DNA of 7,326 bases, from positions 1 to 7,326 of the forward strand of contig JBELMC010000121.1 of NCBI GenBank assembly GCA_042096155.1, written 5' to 3'. Positions 1 to 5,955 of this stretch are shown here, in pieces (the stretch's first letter is position 1; each line of letters begins with the position of its first letter). Origin of the DNA: Dinoroseobacter sp042096155 (GTDB lineage Bacteria; Pseudomonadota; Alphaproteobacteria; Rhodobacterales; Rhodobacteraceae). The position numbers were made by a program, and so were the translations under genes. Below the pieces are notes generated by a model. That model was given only the letters and a program-made list of their open reading frames with translations, was not told the DNA's origin and made no database searches.

Positions 1-223
1 GCTGGTCTTGACGCAAGAAGCCGGATAAAATTGGAAACGGGCGTTCGATAGGATGCTGACGCCGGGTCGTTATGCGAGACCGACCGGGCACGATCCGATC
101 AGCTGGTGGGCCCGTGATGCGCCCCTAACACTGCCCGATGATCTGCCAATCTACGCAGATCGGATTGGATCTCGGCAAAAAGCCTCTTGGATCGAGACGA
201 CGGTCGGTCTGCCACAACGGTAA
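1..223 (+). pseudogene. C-terminal remnant of an unidentified protein
   Basis: A coding-like frame runs from 29 to a TAA at 221-223. Its translation includes the segment LTPGRYARPTGHDPISWW (from about base 53) and ends in ETTVGLPQR. Codon choice looks like that of the neighbouring genes, which is why I think it was translated. The same frame is blocked by TAA at 26-28, and the codons before that stop (LVLTQEAG) also look protein-like, so the piece may be the end of a longer gene broken by a nonsense change or small indel. The only internal ATG (50-52) has no convincing ribosome-binding site. It converges on the DUF502 gene. I do not recognise the family. It could also be a short intact ORF, or the stop could be a sequence error. 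Confidence 0.3.
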
Positions 224-314
224 AAGCCCAAGAAATTTCAGAAATAACAACGCTCTGTGCAATCGGCCTCTGGTGACAAGTGATCTATGCCATCAGGCCC
301 CGCAGAACCTTCAA

Positions 315-334
315 TGAAAACATCATTGTTTTCA
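315..334. repeat. Perfect inverted repeat, 8-bp arms and 4-base spacer
   Basis: Arms TGAAAACA (315-322) and TGTTTTCA (327-334) are exact reverse complements around the spacer TCAT. The site lies between two convergent reading frames, 91 bases after the left frame and 27 bases before the end of the DUF502 gene. The stem is AT-rich and no uninterrupted T run follows on either strand, so it is at best a weak terminator. It could equally be a protein-binding palindrome. The rest of 224-361 shows no gene. Confidence 0.4.
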
Positions 335-361
335 ATTTAATTACTGACTTTAGGTGATTTT

Positions 362-1057
362 TTATTTTTTTTTAGCTGTCTTTACACCACTTTTTCCATT
401 GGGATAGACAAGACCCGCCGAGATCACCAATTTGGCGGCATCTTCCACCGTCATATCCAACATGAAGACGTCTTCCTTGGGGATAAAGAGCAAAAAGCCC
501 GATGTCGGATTAGGCGTGGTCGGCAAAAACACCGAAACCATCGAAGTCTCGGCATGCCGTGCAATCTCGCCCTTCGCGTCTGTCGAGATAAAGGCGACCG
601 CCCAAATGCCGCGGCGCGGATATTCGATCAAACAGGCCTTTTCAAACGAGCTGGACCCTTGGGCCAGCACTGTTTCGGTGATTTGTTTCAGGCCGCCATA
701 GACGGATCTGATGACGGGCAGAGATTGCACAAGCTGTTCTGACCACCGCAACAATGAGCGACCGATCAAACCTTTTGCCAACCAGCCGACGAAGACCGTG
801 AACACCAAAAAAAAGACCACGCCAATCCCGCGGACATCAACCTGAATGTTGAAATAGCGTGCGATAAACAACGCTGGATTGTAGGCGTCTGGAACAAACG
901 GCAATACCCAACTGTCAATCAGGCCAATGGCACTCCAGATCAGCCATATGGTCAGACTGATCGGTGCGATCACAATCAGGCCGGTAAAAAAATTACCGCG
1001 CAGCGTGGCAAACCGGCCGCGTTTTGGGGTGGGTGTATCGTCGCTATCCAGCTTCAC
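362..1057 (-). CDS. DUF502 family inner-membrane protein
   Basis: This 231-residue protein is a typical full-length member of DUF502, a family of small membrane proteins common in Proteobacteria and of unknown function. A basic N-terminus (residues 11-20) precedes a first hydrophobic segment at about 23-47 and a second at about 76-98. A soluble region follows with the family's conserved PTTPNPTSGFL (179-189), FIPKEDV (191-197) and ISAGLVYPN (212-220). The start is GTG, chosen because AGGAGA lies 8 bases upstream and the DUF502 homology begins soon after. The C-terminus ends in three lysines encoded by nine consecutive A residues, followed by TAA and more A, so the coding end is a slippage-prone tract. 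The gene lies 83 bases after psuG on the same strand and may be read with psuKG, but nothing in the sequence ties its job to nucleoside salvage. Confidence 0.9.
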   Translation of the reverse strand: MKLDSDDTPTPKRGRFATLRGNFFTGLIVIAPISLTIWLIWSAIGLIDSWVLPFVPDAYNPALFIARYFNIQVDVRGIGVVFFLVFTVFVGWLAKGLIGRSLLRWSEQLVQSLPVIRSVYGGLKQITETVLAQGSSSFEKACLIEYPRRGIWAVAFISTDAKGEIARHAETSMVSVFLPTTPNPTSGFLLFIPKEDVFMLDMTVEDAAKLVISAGLVYPNGKSGVKTAKKK

Positions 1058-1065
1058 GTTGCCGC

Positions 1066-1071
1066 TCTCCT
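1066..1071 (-). promoter_or_regulatory. Ribosome-binding site for the DUF502 gene
   Basis: AGGAGA on the minus strand, 8 bases before the GTG at 1057-1055. It is a strong Shine-Dalgarno match at normal distance and is the reason for accepting a GTG start. Confidence 0.7.
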
Positions 1072-1140
1072 GCCGTCAAGCCTGTTCTTAGGCAGCCGCG
1101 CGGAGGGGCACAAGGACCCAGGGGCATATGATCCACAATC

Positions 1141-2064
1141 TTATGGGCCAGACTGCCGAATTGATCTGATTTCGCACGCAATTTGGGCAGCCAGACAGGC
1201 ATTGTTCAGCACCAGCGCGATATTTGCGCTGAGCGACCTGCCTTTGGTGGACTCGACGATTTTGTCCAGCAAGAACGGTGTCACGGATTTCGATGCGATA
1301 TTTTGCGCCTTGGCGTCGCAAAGCGCGGCTTCGATGGTCGGCATCAAAAGATTTGGCGGCAGTGCAGAATCGTTTGGGATCGGATTGGCGATCAATTGGC
1401 CGCCCGGCACACCCAGCGCGCGCCGCATCACATAAGATTTCGCAATCTCTGCCGCATTGTCGACACGCACAGGGGCAGGATGGCCGCTGTCCGACATCCA
1501 GAATGCCGGAAAAACATTTGATTTATAACATAAAACCGGAACACCAAGTGTTTCGAGCACTTCGAGTGTTTTGGGAATGTCCAGAATGGCCTTTGCGCCA
1601 GCAGAGACAACGCAGACCGACGTCTGAGCCAATTCATGCAGGTCAGCAGATATGTCAAAATTGTGCTCCGCGCCCCGATGCACACCGCCAATCCCGCCCG
1701 TCGCGAAGACCTCAATCTCAGCGTATCGCGCAGCGATCATGGTCGCCGCGACCGTCGTTGCGCCGGTTTTGCCTTGTGCCATGGCAACCGCCATATCAGC
1801 GCGGCTGAGCTTCCAGACCTGTGACGTTTGCGCCAGTGCTGTCAGCCTCTGCGGTTCGAGCCCCACATGAAGCACCCCATCAATAACAGCAATTGTTGCA
1901 GGGACAGCCCCGTTCTTGCGCACCATGTCTTCCACATTTTGTGCCGTCTCTAGATTTTGCGGGTACGGCATCCCGTGGGTGATGATGGTTGACTCCAAGG
2001 CCACAATGGGTGCGCCGGATGTTTTTGCCGCTTTGACTTCGGCTGATAAAGCCATGTTAATCAT
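1141..2064 (-). CDS. psuG: Pseudouridine-5'-phosphate glycosidase
   Basis: PsuG splits pseudouridine 5'-phosphate at its C-C glycosidic bond to uracil and ribose 5-phosphate (reversible in vitro), the second step of pseudouridine salvage in the cytosol. The 307-residue protein matches the family along its whole length; E. coli PsuG is about 312. Conserved blocks are ALESTIITHGMPYP (22-35), GKTGATTVAATM (98-109), FATGGIGGVHRGAE (120-133), SADLHEL (139-145) and VVSAGAKAILD (152-162). From memory of the E. coli enzyme, E24, K85, D141 and K158 line up with Glu31, Lys93, the metal-binding Asp149 and the Schiff-base Lys166, so the active site looks intact. The frame stays open 27 codons further upstream, but the start at 2064 is preferred: it begins where the homology begins and overlaps the psuK stop as ATGA, with GAGGA a few bases before it. 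This implies translational coupling to psuK. Confidence 0.93.
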   Translation of the reverse strand: MINMALSAEVKAAKTSGAPIVALESTIITHGMPYPQNLETAQNVEDMVRKNGAVPATIAVIDGVLHVGLEPQRLTALAQTSQVWKLSRADMAVAMAQGKTGATTVAATMIAARYAEIEVFATGGIGGVHRGAEHNFDISADLHELAQTSVCVVSAGAKAILDIPKTLEVLETLGVPVLCYKSNVFPAFWMSDSGHPAPVRVDNAAEIAKSYVMRRALGVPGGQLIANPIPNDSALPPNLLMPTIEAALCDAKAQNIASKSVTPFLLDKIVESTKGRSLSANIALVLNNACLAAQIACEIRSIRQSGP

Positions 2065-2960
2065 GGAGAGTCCTCGCTTGATATAAACTCTGCCGCAGCT
2101 GTCAAAGCCGCTTGGAGCGCCGCATCCTCTCGGGTTCCTCGACATTCAGCGGCAATATGTGCTGCCATGAAGGTGTCGCCCGCGCCGGTGACCCGCTTGA
2201 CATCGACGCAAGGTGGCCGCTGCGTGATGCTGGACCGCTTGTCGACAAAGCTGGCCGGGTTCGCGCCATCTGTCACCACGACTCGCGCAGCGCCCATATC
2301 TCGTAAGGCTTGTGCCGCAGATCTCGTGTCTTGATGGGACGAGTTCGAGATCAGGTTCGCTTCAATCAGGTTGACGTAGAAGGTTGCCGTCGGATGGCCA
2401 AACATTGGTTTGAGGCGAAGCGCTTTGCCAGGCGAAGCTGGTGCGATCCGCATATCTGCACGCGCCAGCACGGCACTGCGTGCCATTTGCGCCAACAGAG
2501 GTTCGGTTAGGTTCCCATCCAGTGCGACACATCTTGTCCATGGATGGTCCGGATCTGCCAAACTGCCGTCTTTCAGTGCAAACAAGATCGCTTCGCCAGC
2601 GGCTTCTAATCCCCAGGCATCCGCGATCGCGGCGATCAGGCCATTGCGTCCCTCAATCGCCATATAGACATCGGTCGGACGATCTGTGCGCAAAAGATAA
2701 TCCGTCGCCAAGCCCAGACGCGTTAATGCGGCCACGAGGGTTTCACCCTCTGCGTCCTGACCAACGGCGCTGAGCACCGCTGGCTTCAGACCTTGTTTGC
2801 GCAAGGTCATCGCAATGTTTAATGCAACGCCCCCGGGTCGGCGCGTGATTCGGCCTGGAACGTCAAATCCGGCTTTCATGGCGATGTCCGCGCGTCCGAT
2901 GATGTCCCAGAGCACCGCGCCAATACACAAGATATCGATCGATTTGGATGGGGTTGTCAT
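2061..2960 (-). CDS. psuK: PfkB-family sugar kinase, probable pseudouridine kinase
   Basis: This is a ribokinase-like (PfkB) kinase of 299 residues, close to the size of E. coli PsuK. The predicted reaction is pseudouridine plus ATP to pseudouridine 5'-phosphate, feeding PsuG. The N-terminal strand IDILCIGAVLWD (8-19) starts the fold, RPGGVALNIA (41-50) is the first PfkB substrate-binding signature, NLIEAN (197-202) is the usual internal motif, and VTGAGDTF (257-264) is the ATP/anion-hole signature with D262 as the catalytic base. The family is clear from the sequence; the substrate is inferred from the ATGA overlap with psuG. The start is uncertain. ATG at 2960 gives a normal-length N-terminus, but its upstream AAGG is only two bases away. 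ATG at 2972 and GTG at 2990 are in frame alternatives without better ribosome-binding sites. The gene is divergent from the TetR-type gene. Confidence 0.85.
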   Translation of the reverse strand: MTTPSKSIDILCIGAVLWDIIGRADIAMKAGFDVPGRITRRPGGVALNIAMTLRKQGLKPAVLSAVGQDAEGETLVAALTRLGLATDYLLRTDRPTDVYMAIEGRNGLIAAIADAWGLEAAGEAILFALKDGSLADPDHPWTRCVALDGNLTEPLLAQMARSAVLARADMRIAPASPGKALRLKPMFGHPTATFYVNLIEANLISNSSHQDTRSAAQALRDMGAARVVVTDGANPASFVDKRSSITQRPPCVDVKRVTGAGDTFMAAHIAAECRGTREDAALQAALTAAAEFISSEDSP

Positions 2961-2994
2961 GACCTTGTGCATGGCATGTGTTGTCACCACGGTA

Positions 2995-3008
2995 AAGGCT
3001 TAAGCCTT
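2995..3008. promoter_or_regulatory. 14-bp perfect palindrome, candidate operator
   Basis: AAGGCTTAAGCCTT is an exact self-complement without a spacer. It sits in the 105-base divergent region between psuK and the TetR-type gene, about 35 bases from the psuK start and about 58 bases from the regulator start, where a shared operator would be expected. TetR-family dimers often bind palindromes of this size. To its right, 3031-3054 is AT-rich and holds possible -10 boxes for the regulator (TACAAT at 3035-3040, TATCAT at 3044-3049), but no good -35 partner is visible. Binding is inferred from position and symmetry only. Confidence 0.45.
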
Positions 3009-3065
3009 GGCGAACAGGGCAAAAAATGTCTAAATACAATAACTATCATATATAGGTCTTCCACC

Positions 3066-3905
3066 ATGGATAAAGAAATCAGCCGCAAAGCGGCCCATAA
3101 CGCCCGCGTTCAATCGCTGTTGCTGCGAAAAGCAGCCCCTTTGTTTCGGGAAAAAGGTCCCGATCACGTCGGGATCGATGAGGTGATGTCACGCGCTGGA
3201 ATGACACGCGGCGCGTTCTATGCGCATTTCGCATCCAAAGACGATGTGTTTCTTGCGTCCTTGCGACAAGAAACACCGCTTTTGAGATCACTGGAAAGCC
3301 GGGCGGGGCAGTCGCCCGACGAATTACGGCATGAAATGCGCGCCATGTTCGAGGAGTATCTTTCCAACAAAACTCCCTCGTCGGCGCAAACCTGCACATT
3401 GGCCGGGTTGGCCATGGACGTTGCGCGCACCGGCGAAGATGCGCGCGCCACTCATGAGGCGATGCAGCTTGCGATGCGTGTCGAAATGGCGCGCGACATG
3501 GATGTGCATCACGATGATGATATTGTGCACGCCACTCTCGGTCTTGCTATTGGTGCGGTGATTTTAGCTGCGGCGCAGCGGACAGAAACAGGTCAGGACA
3601 GAGTCCTTCAATCGGCACGCAATGGTGTGAACGATTTGTTGGACGGTTTTCTTGCGCCGAAGATTGAAGATGTCGCACCGCCGCAAGCGTCACGAACGGA
3701 GCATATAACACCGGCGAGCGATGAATGTGTCGGGTCAGACCCGGTCGCACCGCCGCGCCCGGACATACCCGTGCGACCCGCACTTGCCGACCGCAGACGC
3801 CCGCAACGCCCAATCTATTCAGGGTATAAAAACAAAGCACAGCTCGAACAGGAGCCCACACTTATCGGCAAGGTCACGGGCGGCGTGAAAAAGCTTTTTT
3901 CCTGA
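3066..3905 (+). CDS. TetR/AcrR-family transcriptional regulator with long C-terminal tail
   Basis: This is a predicted DNA-binding repressor of 279 residues. The N-terminal TetR domain spans about 12-62: helix ARVQSLLLRKAAPLFREKG, then the helix-turn-helix VGIDEVMSRAGMTRGAFYAHFASKDDVF (35-62 in outline) with the diagnostic T-x-x-x-FYxHFxSKDDVF pattern. Residues about 65-197 are the helical ligand/dimer region, with TCTLAGLAMDVAR (109-121) resembling the second domain of AcrR-like proteins. Most TetR proteins end near residue 200. Here a further ~80 residues follow, rich in Pro, Arg, Ala and charged residues and probably disordered, ending in KVTGGVKKLFS. The ATG at 3066 is chosen because the domain starts there and TAGG lies 9 bases upstream; the frame is open back to 2967 but that part is not protein-like. 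Divergence from psuK suggests control of psuKG or itself. The ligand is unknown. Confidence 0.85.
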   Translation: MDKEISRKAAHNARVQSLLLRKAAPLFREKGPDHVGIDEVMSRAGMTRGAFYAHFASKDDVFLASLRQETPLLRSLESRAGQSPDELRHEMRAMFEEYLSNKTPSSAQTCTLAGLAMDVARTGEDARATHEAMQLAMRVEMARDMDVHHDDDIVHATLGLAIGAVILAAAQRTETGQDRVLQSARNGVNDLLDGFLAPKIEDVAPPQASRTEHITPASDECVGSDPVAPPRPDIPVRPALADRRRPQRPIYSGYKNKAQLEQEPTLIGKVTGGVKKLFS

Positions 3906-4078
3906 GGCTTGAGATGATCGCGATCAACCCCCTTGTACCACGCGGTAAACTAGAATAACAGCACCCTACTTCACAGGTAGAGCTTGGGTCTTGCAGGGAC
4001 ACATCCTGCATGATCCGCCGGTTGAGACTGCGGTCTCTCATGCTCTGCCGAGGCGCAAACCGGAAAGGAAACTTGGAC
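3906..4078 (+). promoter_or_regulatory. rpsB 5' leader with predicted RNA structure
   Basis: The 173 bases between the regulator and rpsB contain consecutive possible RNA stems. A weak one pairs ACCC (3963-3966) with GGGT (3986-3989), enclosing TAC/GTA. A second pairs TGCAGG (3992-3997) exactly with CCTGCA (4005-4010) around a 7-base loop. A third pairs CCGGTT (4018-4023) exactly with AACCGG (4058-4063) and contains the hairpin GAGAC-TGCG-GTCTC (4024-4037), whose C(UGCG)G loop is a UNCG-type tetraloop. The third stem ends directly before the rpsB ribosome-binding site, so its folding could affect translation. S2 is known to repress rpsB-tsf in E. coli; that this leader does the same is inference. 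A promoter must lie in or before 3906-3960, with TTGTAC (3933-3938) and TAACAG (3956-3961) a poor candidate pair. Confidence 0.5.
4064..4070 (+). promoter_or_regulatory. Ribosome-binding site for rpsB
   Basis: AAAGGAA lies 8 bases before the ATG at 4079. It starts at the base after the AACCGG arm of the leader stem, and it fixes the start at 4079 rather than at the in-frame ATG at 4010. Confidence 0.7.
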
Positions 4079-4864
4079 ATGGCGCTCCCTGATTTTTCGT
4101 TGCGACAGCTTTTGGAAGCTGGCGTGCATTTTGGTCACCAGACCCAACGCTGGAACCCTCGGATGGCTCCCTATATATATGGTGACAAGAACGGCATCCA
4201 TATATTTGATTTAACGCAAACTTTGCCTCTACTTGATGCAGCACTTAATGCTGTTCGCGACACTGTTGCCAAAGGGGGGCGCGTGCTGTTTGTGGGCACC
4301 AAACGCCAAGCTCAAGGGCCAGTTGCGGATGCCGCGGAGCGCTGTGCGCAATATTATATGAATCACCGGTGGCTCGGCGGGACTCTGACCAATTGGAAAA
4401 CAGTGTCGAACTCGATCAAGCGGTTGAAAGATATTGATGAGGCGATGGAAGGCGGCATCGAAGGGCTGACCAAGAAAGAACGACTTGGGATGGAACGGGA
4501 CCAATCCAAGTTACAAGCTTCCCTTGGCGGCATTCGCGAAATGGGCGGGGTGCCTGATCTTTTGGTGGTGATTGATGTCAACAAGGAAGATCTGGCAATC
4601 GCGGAGGCGAAAAAACTTGGAATTCCAGTTGTCGCAATCGTCGATAGCAATTGTTCGCCGGATGGTATCGACTATATCATCCCCGGCAATGATGACGCAT
4701 CGCGCGCAATTTCATTGTATTGCGACTTGATCGCAAGGGCAGCTCTGGATGGTATGTCTGCGCAGCTGGGCGCGGCAGGTGTCGATTTGGGCGAGCTTGA
4801 AGCTGGTCTGACCGAAGAGGCTGCAGAGGACGCGCCAACCGAAGAAACCCCTGCGGACGCCTAA
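4079..4864 (+). CDS. rpsB: 30S ribosomal protein S2
   Basis: S2 is a structural protein of the small ribosomal subunit that binds on the solvent side near the head-body junction and helps recruit S1. The 261-residue product is a normal length for alphaproteobacteria. The first S2 signature is around LLEAGVHFGHQTQRWNPRM (11-29), followed by GDKNGIHIFDL (35-45), GTKRQAQ (73-79), RWLGGTLTNW (97-106), LGGIREMG (149-156) and the second signature PDLLVVIDVNKED with GIPVVAIVDSN (159-191). The C-terminus (about 240-261) is an acidic, Ala/Glu-rich tail. ATG at 4079 is chosen over the longer frame from 4010 because homology starts at MALPDFSLRQLL and a good ribosome-binding site precedes it. tsf follows after 77 bases, the classic rpsB-tsf pair. 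Two ATA codons and a TTA lie in an AT-rich patch at about 4171-4215, unusual for such a highly expressed gene. Confidence 0.98.
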   Translation: MALPDFSLRQLLEAGVHFGHQTQRWNPRMAPYIYGDKNGIHIFDLTQTLPLLDAALNAVRDTVAKGGRVLFVGTKRQAQGPVADAAERCAQYYMNHRWLGGTLTNWKTVSNSIKRLKDIDEAMEGGIEGLTKKERLGMERDQSKLQASLGGIREMGGVPDLLVVIDVNKEDLAIAEAKKLGIPVVAIVDSNCSPDGIDYIIPGNDDASRAISLYCDLIARAALDGMSAQLGAAGVDLGELEAGLTEEAAEDAPTEETPADA

Positions 4865-4928
4865 GTCGGGCATATTCGATTAGTTAAGTCCTCCTGTGAG
4901 CAATGGCGGACAAATCCATGATTTAGAT

Positions 4929-4933
4929 AGGAG
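4929..4933 (+). promoter_or_regulatory. Ribosome-binding site for tsf
   Basis: AGGAG lies 8 bases before the ATG at 4942. The remaining rpsB-tsf spacer (4865-4928) shows no convincing hairpin or T run, so read-through from rpsB is expected. Confidence 0.7.
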
Positions 4934-4941
4934 ACACCAAT

Positions 4942-5817
4942 ATGGCGATTACCGCTTCTATGGTGAAAGAGCTGCGCGACACCACGGGCGCAGGTATGAT
5001 GGACGCAAAAAAAGCGCTGACCGAGACGGGGGGAGACATGGAGGCCGCTGTCGATTGGCTACGGACCAAAGGCTTGGCGAAAGCGGCGAAAAAATCCGGC
5101 CGAACGGCTGCGGAAGGTCTTGTGGCCGTATCCGTGACCGACGGAACTGCTGTCGCTGTTGAAGTGAACTCTGAAACAGATTTTGTCGGTAAAAATGCAG
5201 AGTTCCAAGAGATGGTGGCGGCCTTTGCTAACGTCGCCCTTGGGGTCAACGACGTCGACGGTTTGAAAGCTGCGTCGATGGATGGCAAGACCGTTGAGGA
5301 GGTTTTGACGTCAAAAATAGCAACGATCGGCGAAAATATGGCGATCCGCCGAATGGCCAAAGTGACGGGTGAGACAGTTGTCTCTTATGTGCACAACGCC
5401 GTGGCCGACGGTATGGGAAAGATCGGTGTTCTTGTTGCATTGAACGGTACCGATAACGGCATCGGAAAACAAATCGCGATGCACGTGGCTGCGGCCAACC
5501 CAGCGTCATTGTCCGAAAATGATCTCGACCCGGCCGTTGTCGAAAAAGAGAAAAACGTTCAGATGGATATTGCGCGCGAATCCGGCAAACCGGAAGCCGT
5601 AATTGAAAAAATGATCGTTGGCCGTATGACGAAGTGGCTTTCGGAGGTAACGCTGCTGAACCAAGCCTTCGTGGTGAACCCTGATCTGTCGGTCGCAGCG
5701 GCCGCGAAAGAGGCGGGTGTCGAAGTGGTCGGATTTGTTCGTCTGGAAGTGGGCGAAGGTATTGAGAAAGTCGAAGAAGATTTCGCAGCTGAAGTGGCAA
5801 AGACCATGAAAGGTTAG
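4942..5817 (+). CDS. tsf: Translation elongation factor Ts
   Basis: EF-Ts is the nucleotide exchange factor that removes GDP from EF-Tu so that EF-Tu can reload with GTP during elongation. The 291-residue protein is full length (E. coli 283). An N-terminal UBA-like three-helix domain covers about 1-52, with the signature LRDTTGAGMMDAKKAL (11-26). The core signature EVNSETDFVGKN (74-85) follows, with the TDFV motif at 79-82; its Asp-Phe pair, at 80-81 as in E. coli, is the contact that disturbs the Mg site of EF-Tu. The two core subdomains run to about 270 and include GRMTKWLSEVTLLNQAFV (227-244). It is the second gene of the rpsB-tsf unit. No terminator is visible in the 65 bases between its stop and the insertion element, so its natural downstream signal may have been displaced. 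Confidence 0.98.
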   Translation: MAITASMVKELRDTTGAGMMDAKKALTETGGDMEAAVDWLRTKGLAKAAKKSGRTAAEGLVAVSVTDGTAVAVEVNSETDFVGKNAEFQEMVAAFANVALGVNDVDGLKAASMDGKTVEEVLTSKIATIGENMAIRRMAKVTGETVVSYVHNAVADGMGKIGVLVALNGTDNGIGKQIAMHVAAANPASLSENDLDPAVVEKEKNVQMDIARESGKPEAVIEKMIVGRMTKWLSEVTLLNQAFVVNPDLSVAAAAKEAGVEVVGFVRLEVGEGIEKVEEDFAAEVAKTMKG

Positions 5818-5882
5818 GCTGTTCATTCATAAGACGCGATCCACAACCTGAAGGATGACTTTTAGAGCAAGAGAAATAGCAT

Positions 5883-5908
5883 AGTTGGTGATGGCCCTGA
5901 GGGGCGGC
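5883..5908 (+). repeat. Left terminal inverted repeat of the IS256-family element
   Basis: It begins AGTTGGTGATGG (5883-5894) and ends GGCGGC (5903-5908). The first 12 and last 6 bases match the right end exactly; about 19 of 26 positions match overall. Confidence 0.75.
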
Positions 5909-5955
5909 ATATTTTGGCGGTGTTCAGCACGCCGTAAATTCTCGCACAGAAAGGG

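Noticed and set aside
265..299. Possible hairpin GGC-CTGGTG / CATCAG-GCC
   Set aside because: It needs a bulge, a wobble pair and a 15-base loop, with no T run on either side.
1080..1093. GCCT/AGGC hairpin between DUF502 and psuG as a terminator
   Set aside because: Only four base pairs and no T tract on the minus strand.
2065..2145. 27-codon upstream extension of psuG
   Set aside because: It lies wholly inside psuK, has no PsuG homology, and the ATG at 2064 with the ATGA overlap fits the family length.
2967..3065. Upstream in-frame extension of the TetR-type gene
   Set aside because: The translation is Cys/His-rich and unlike a TetR N-terminus, and it overlaps the psuK start and the palindrome.
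3888..3900. AAAAAGCTTTTTT at the end of the regulator gene, terminator-like
   Set aside because: It is self-complementary but has no loop and is made of the last coding codons (Lys-Lys-Leu-Phe); it would not form a normal terminator hairpin.
4010..4078. Upstream in-frame ATG for rpsB
   Set aside because: The segment is the structured leader; S2 homology and a good ribosome-binding site place the start at 4079.
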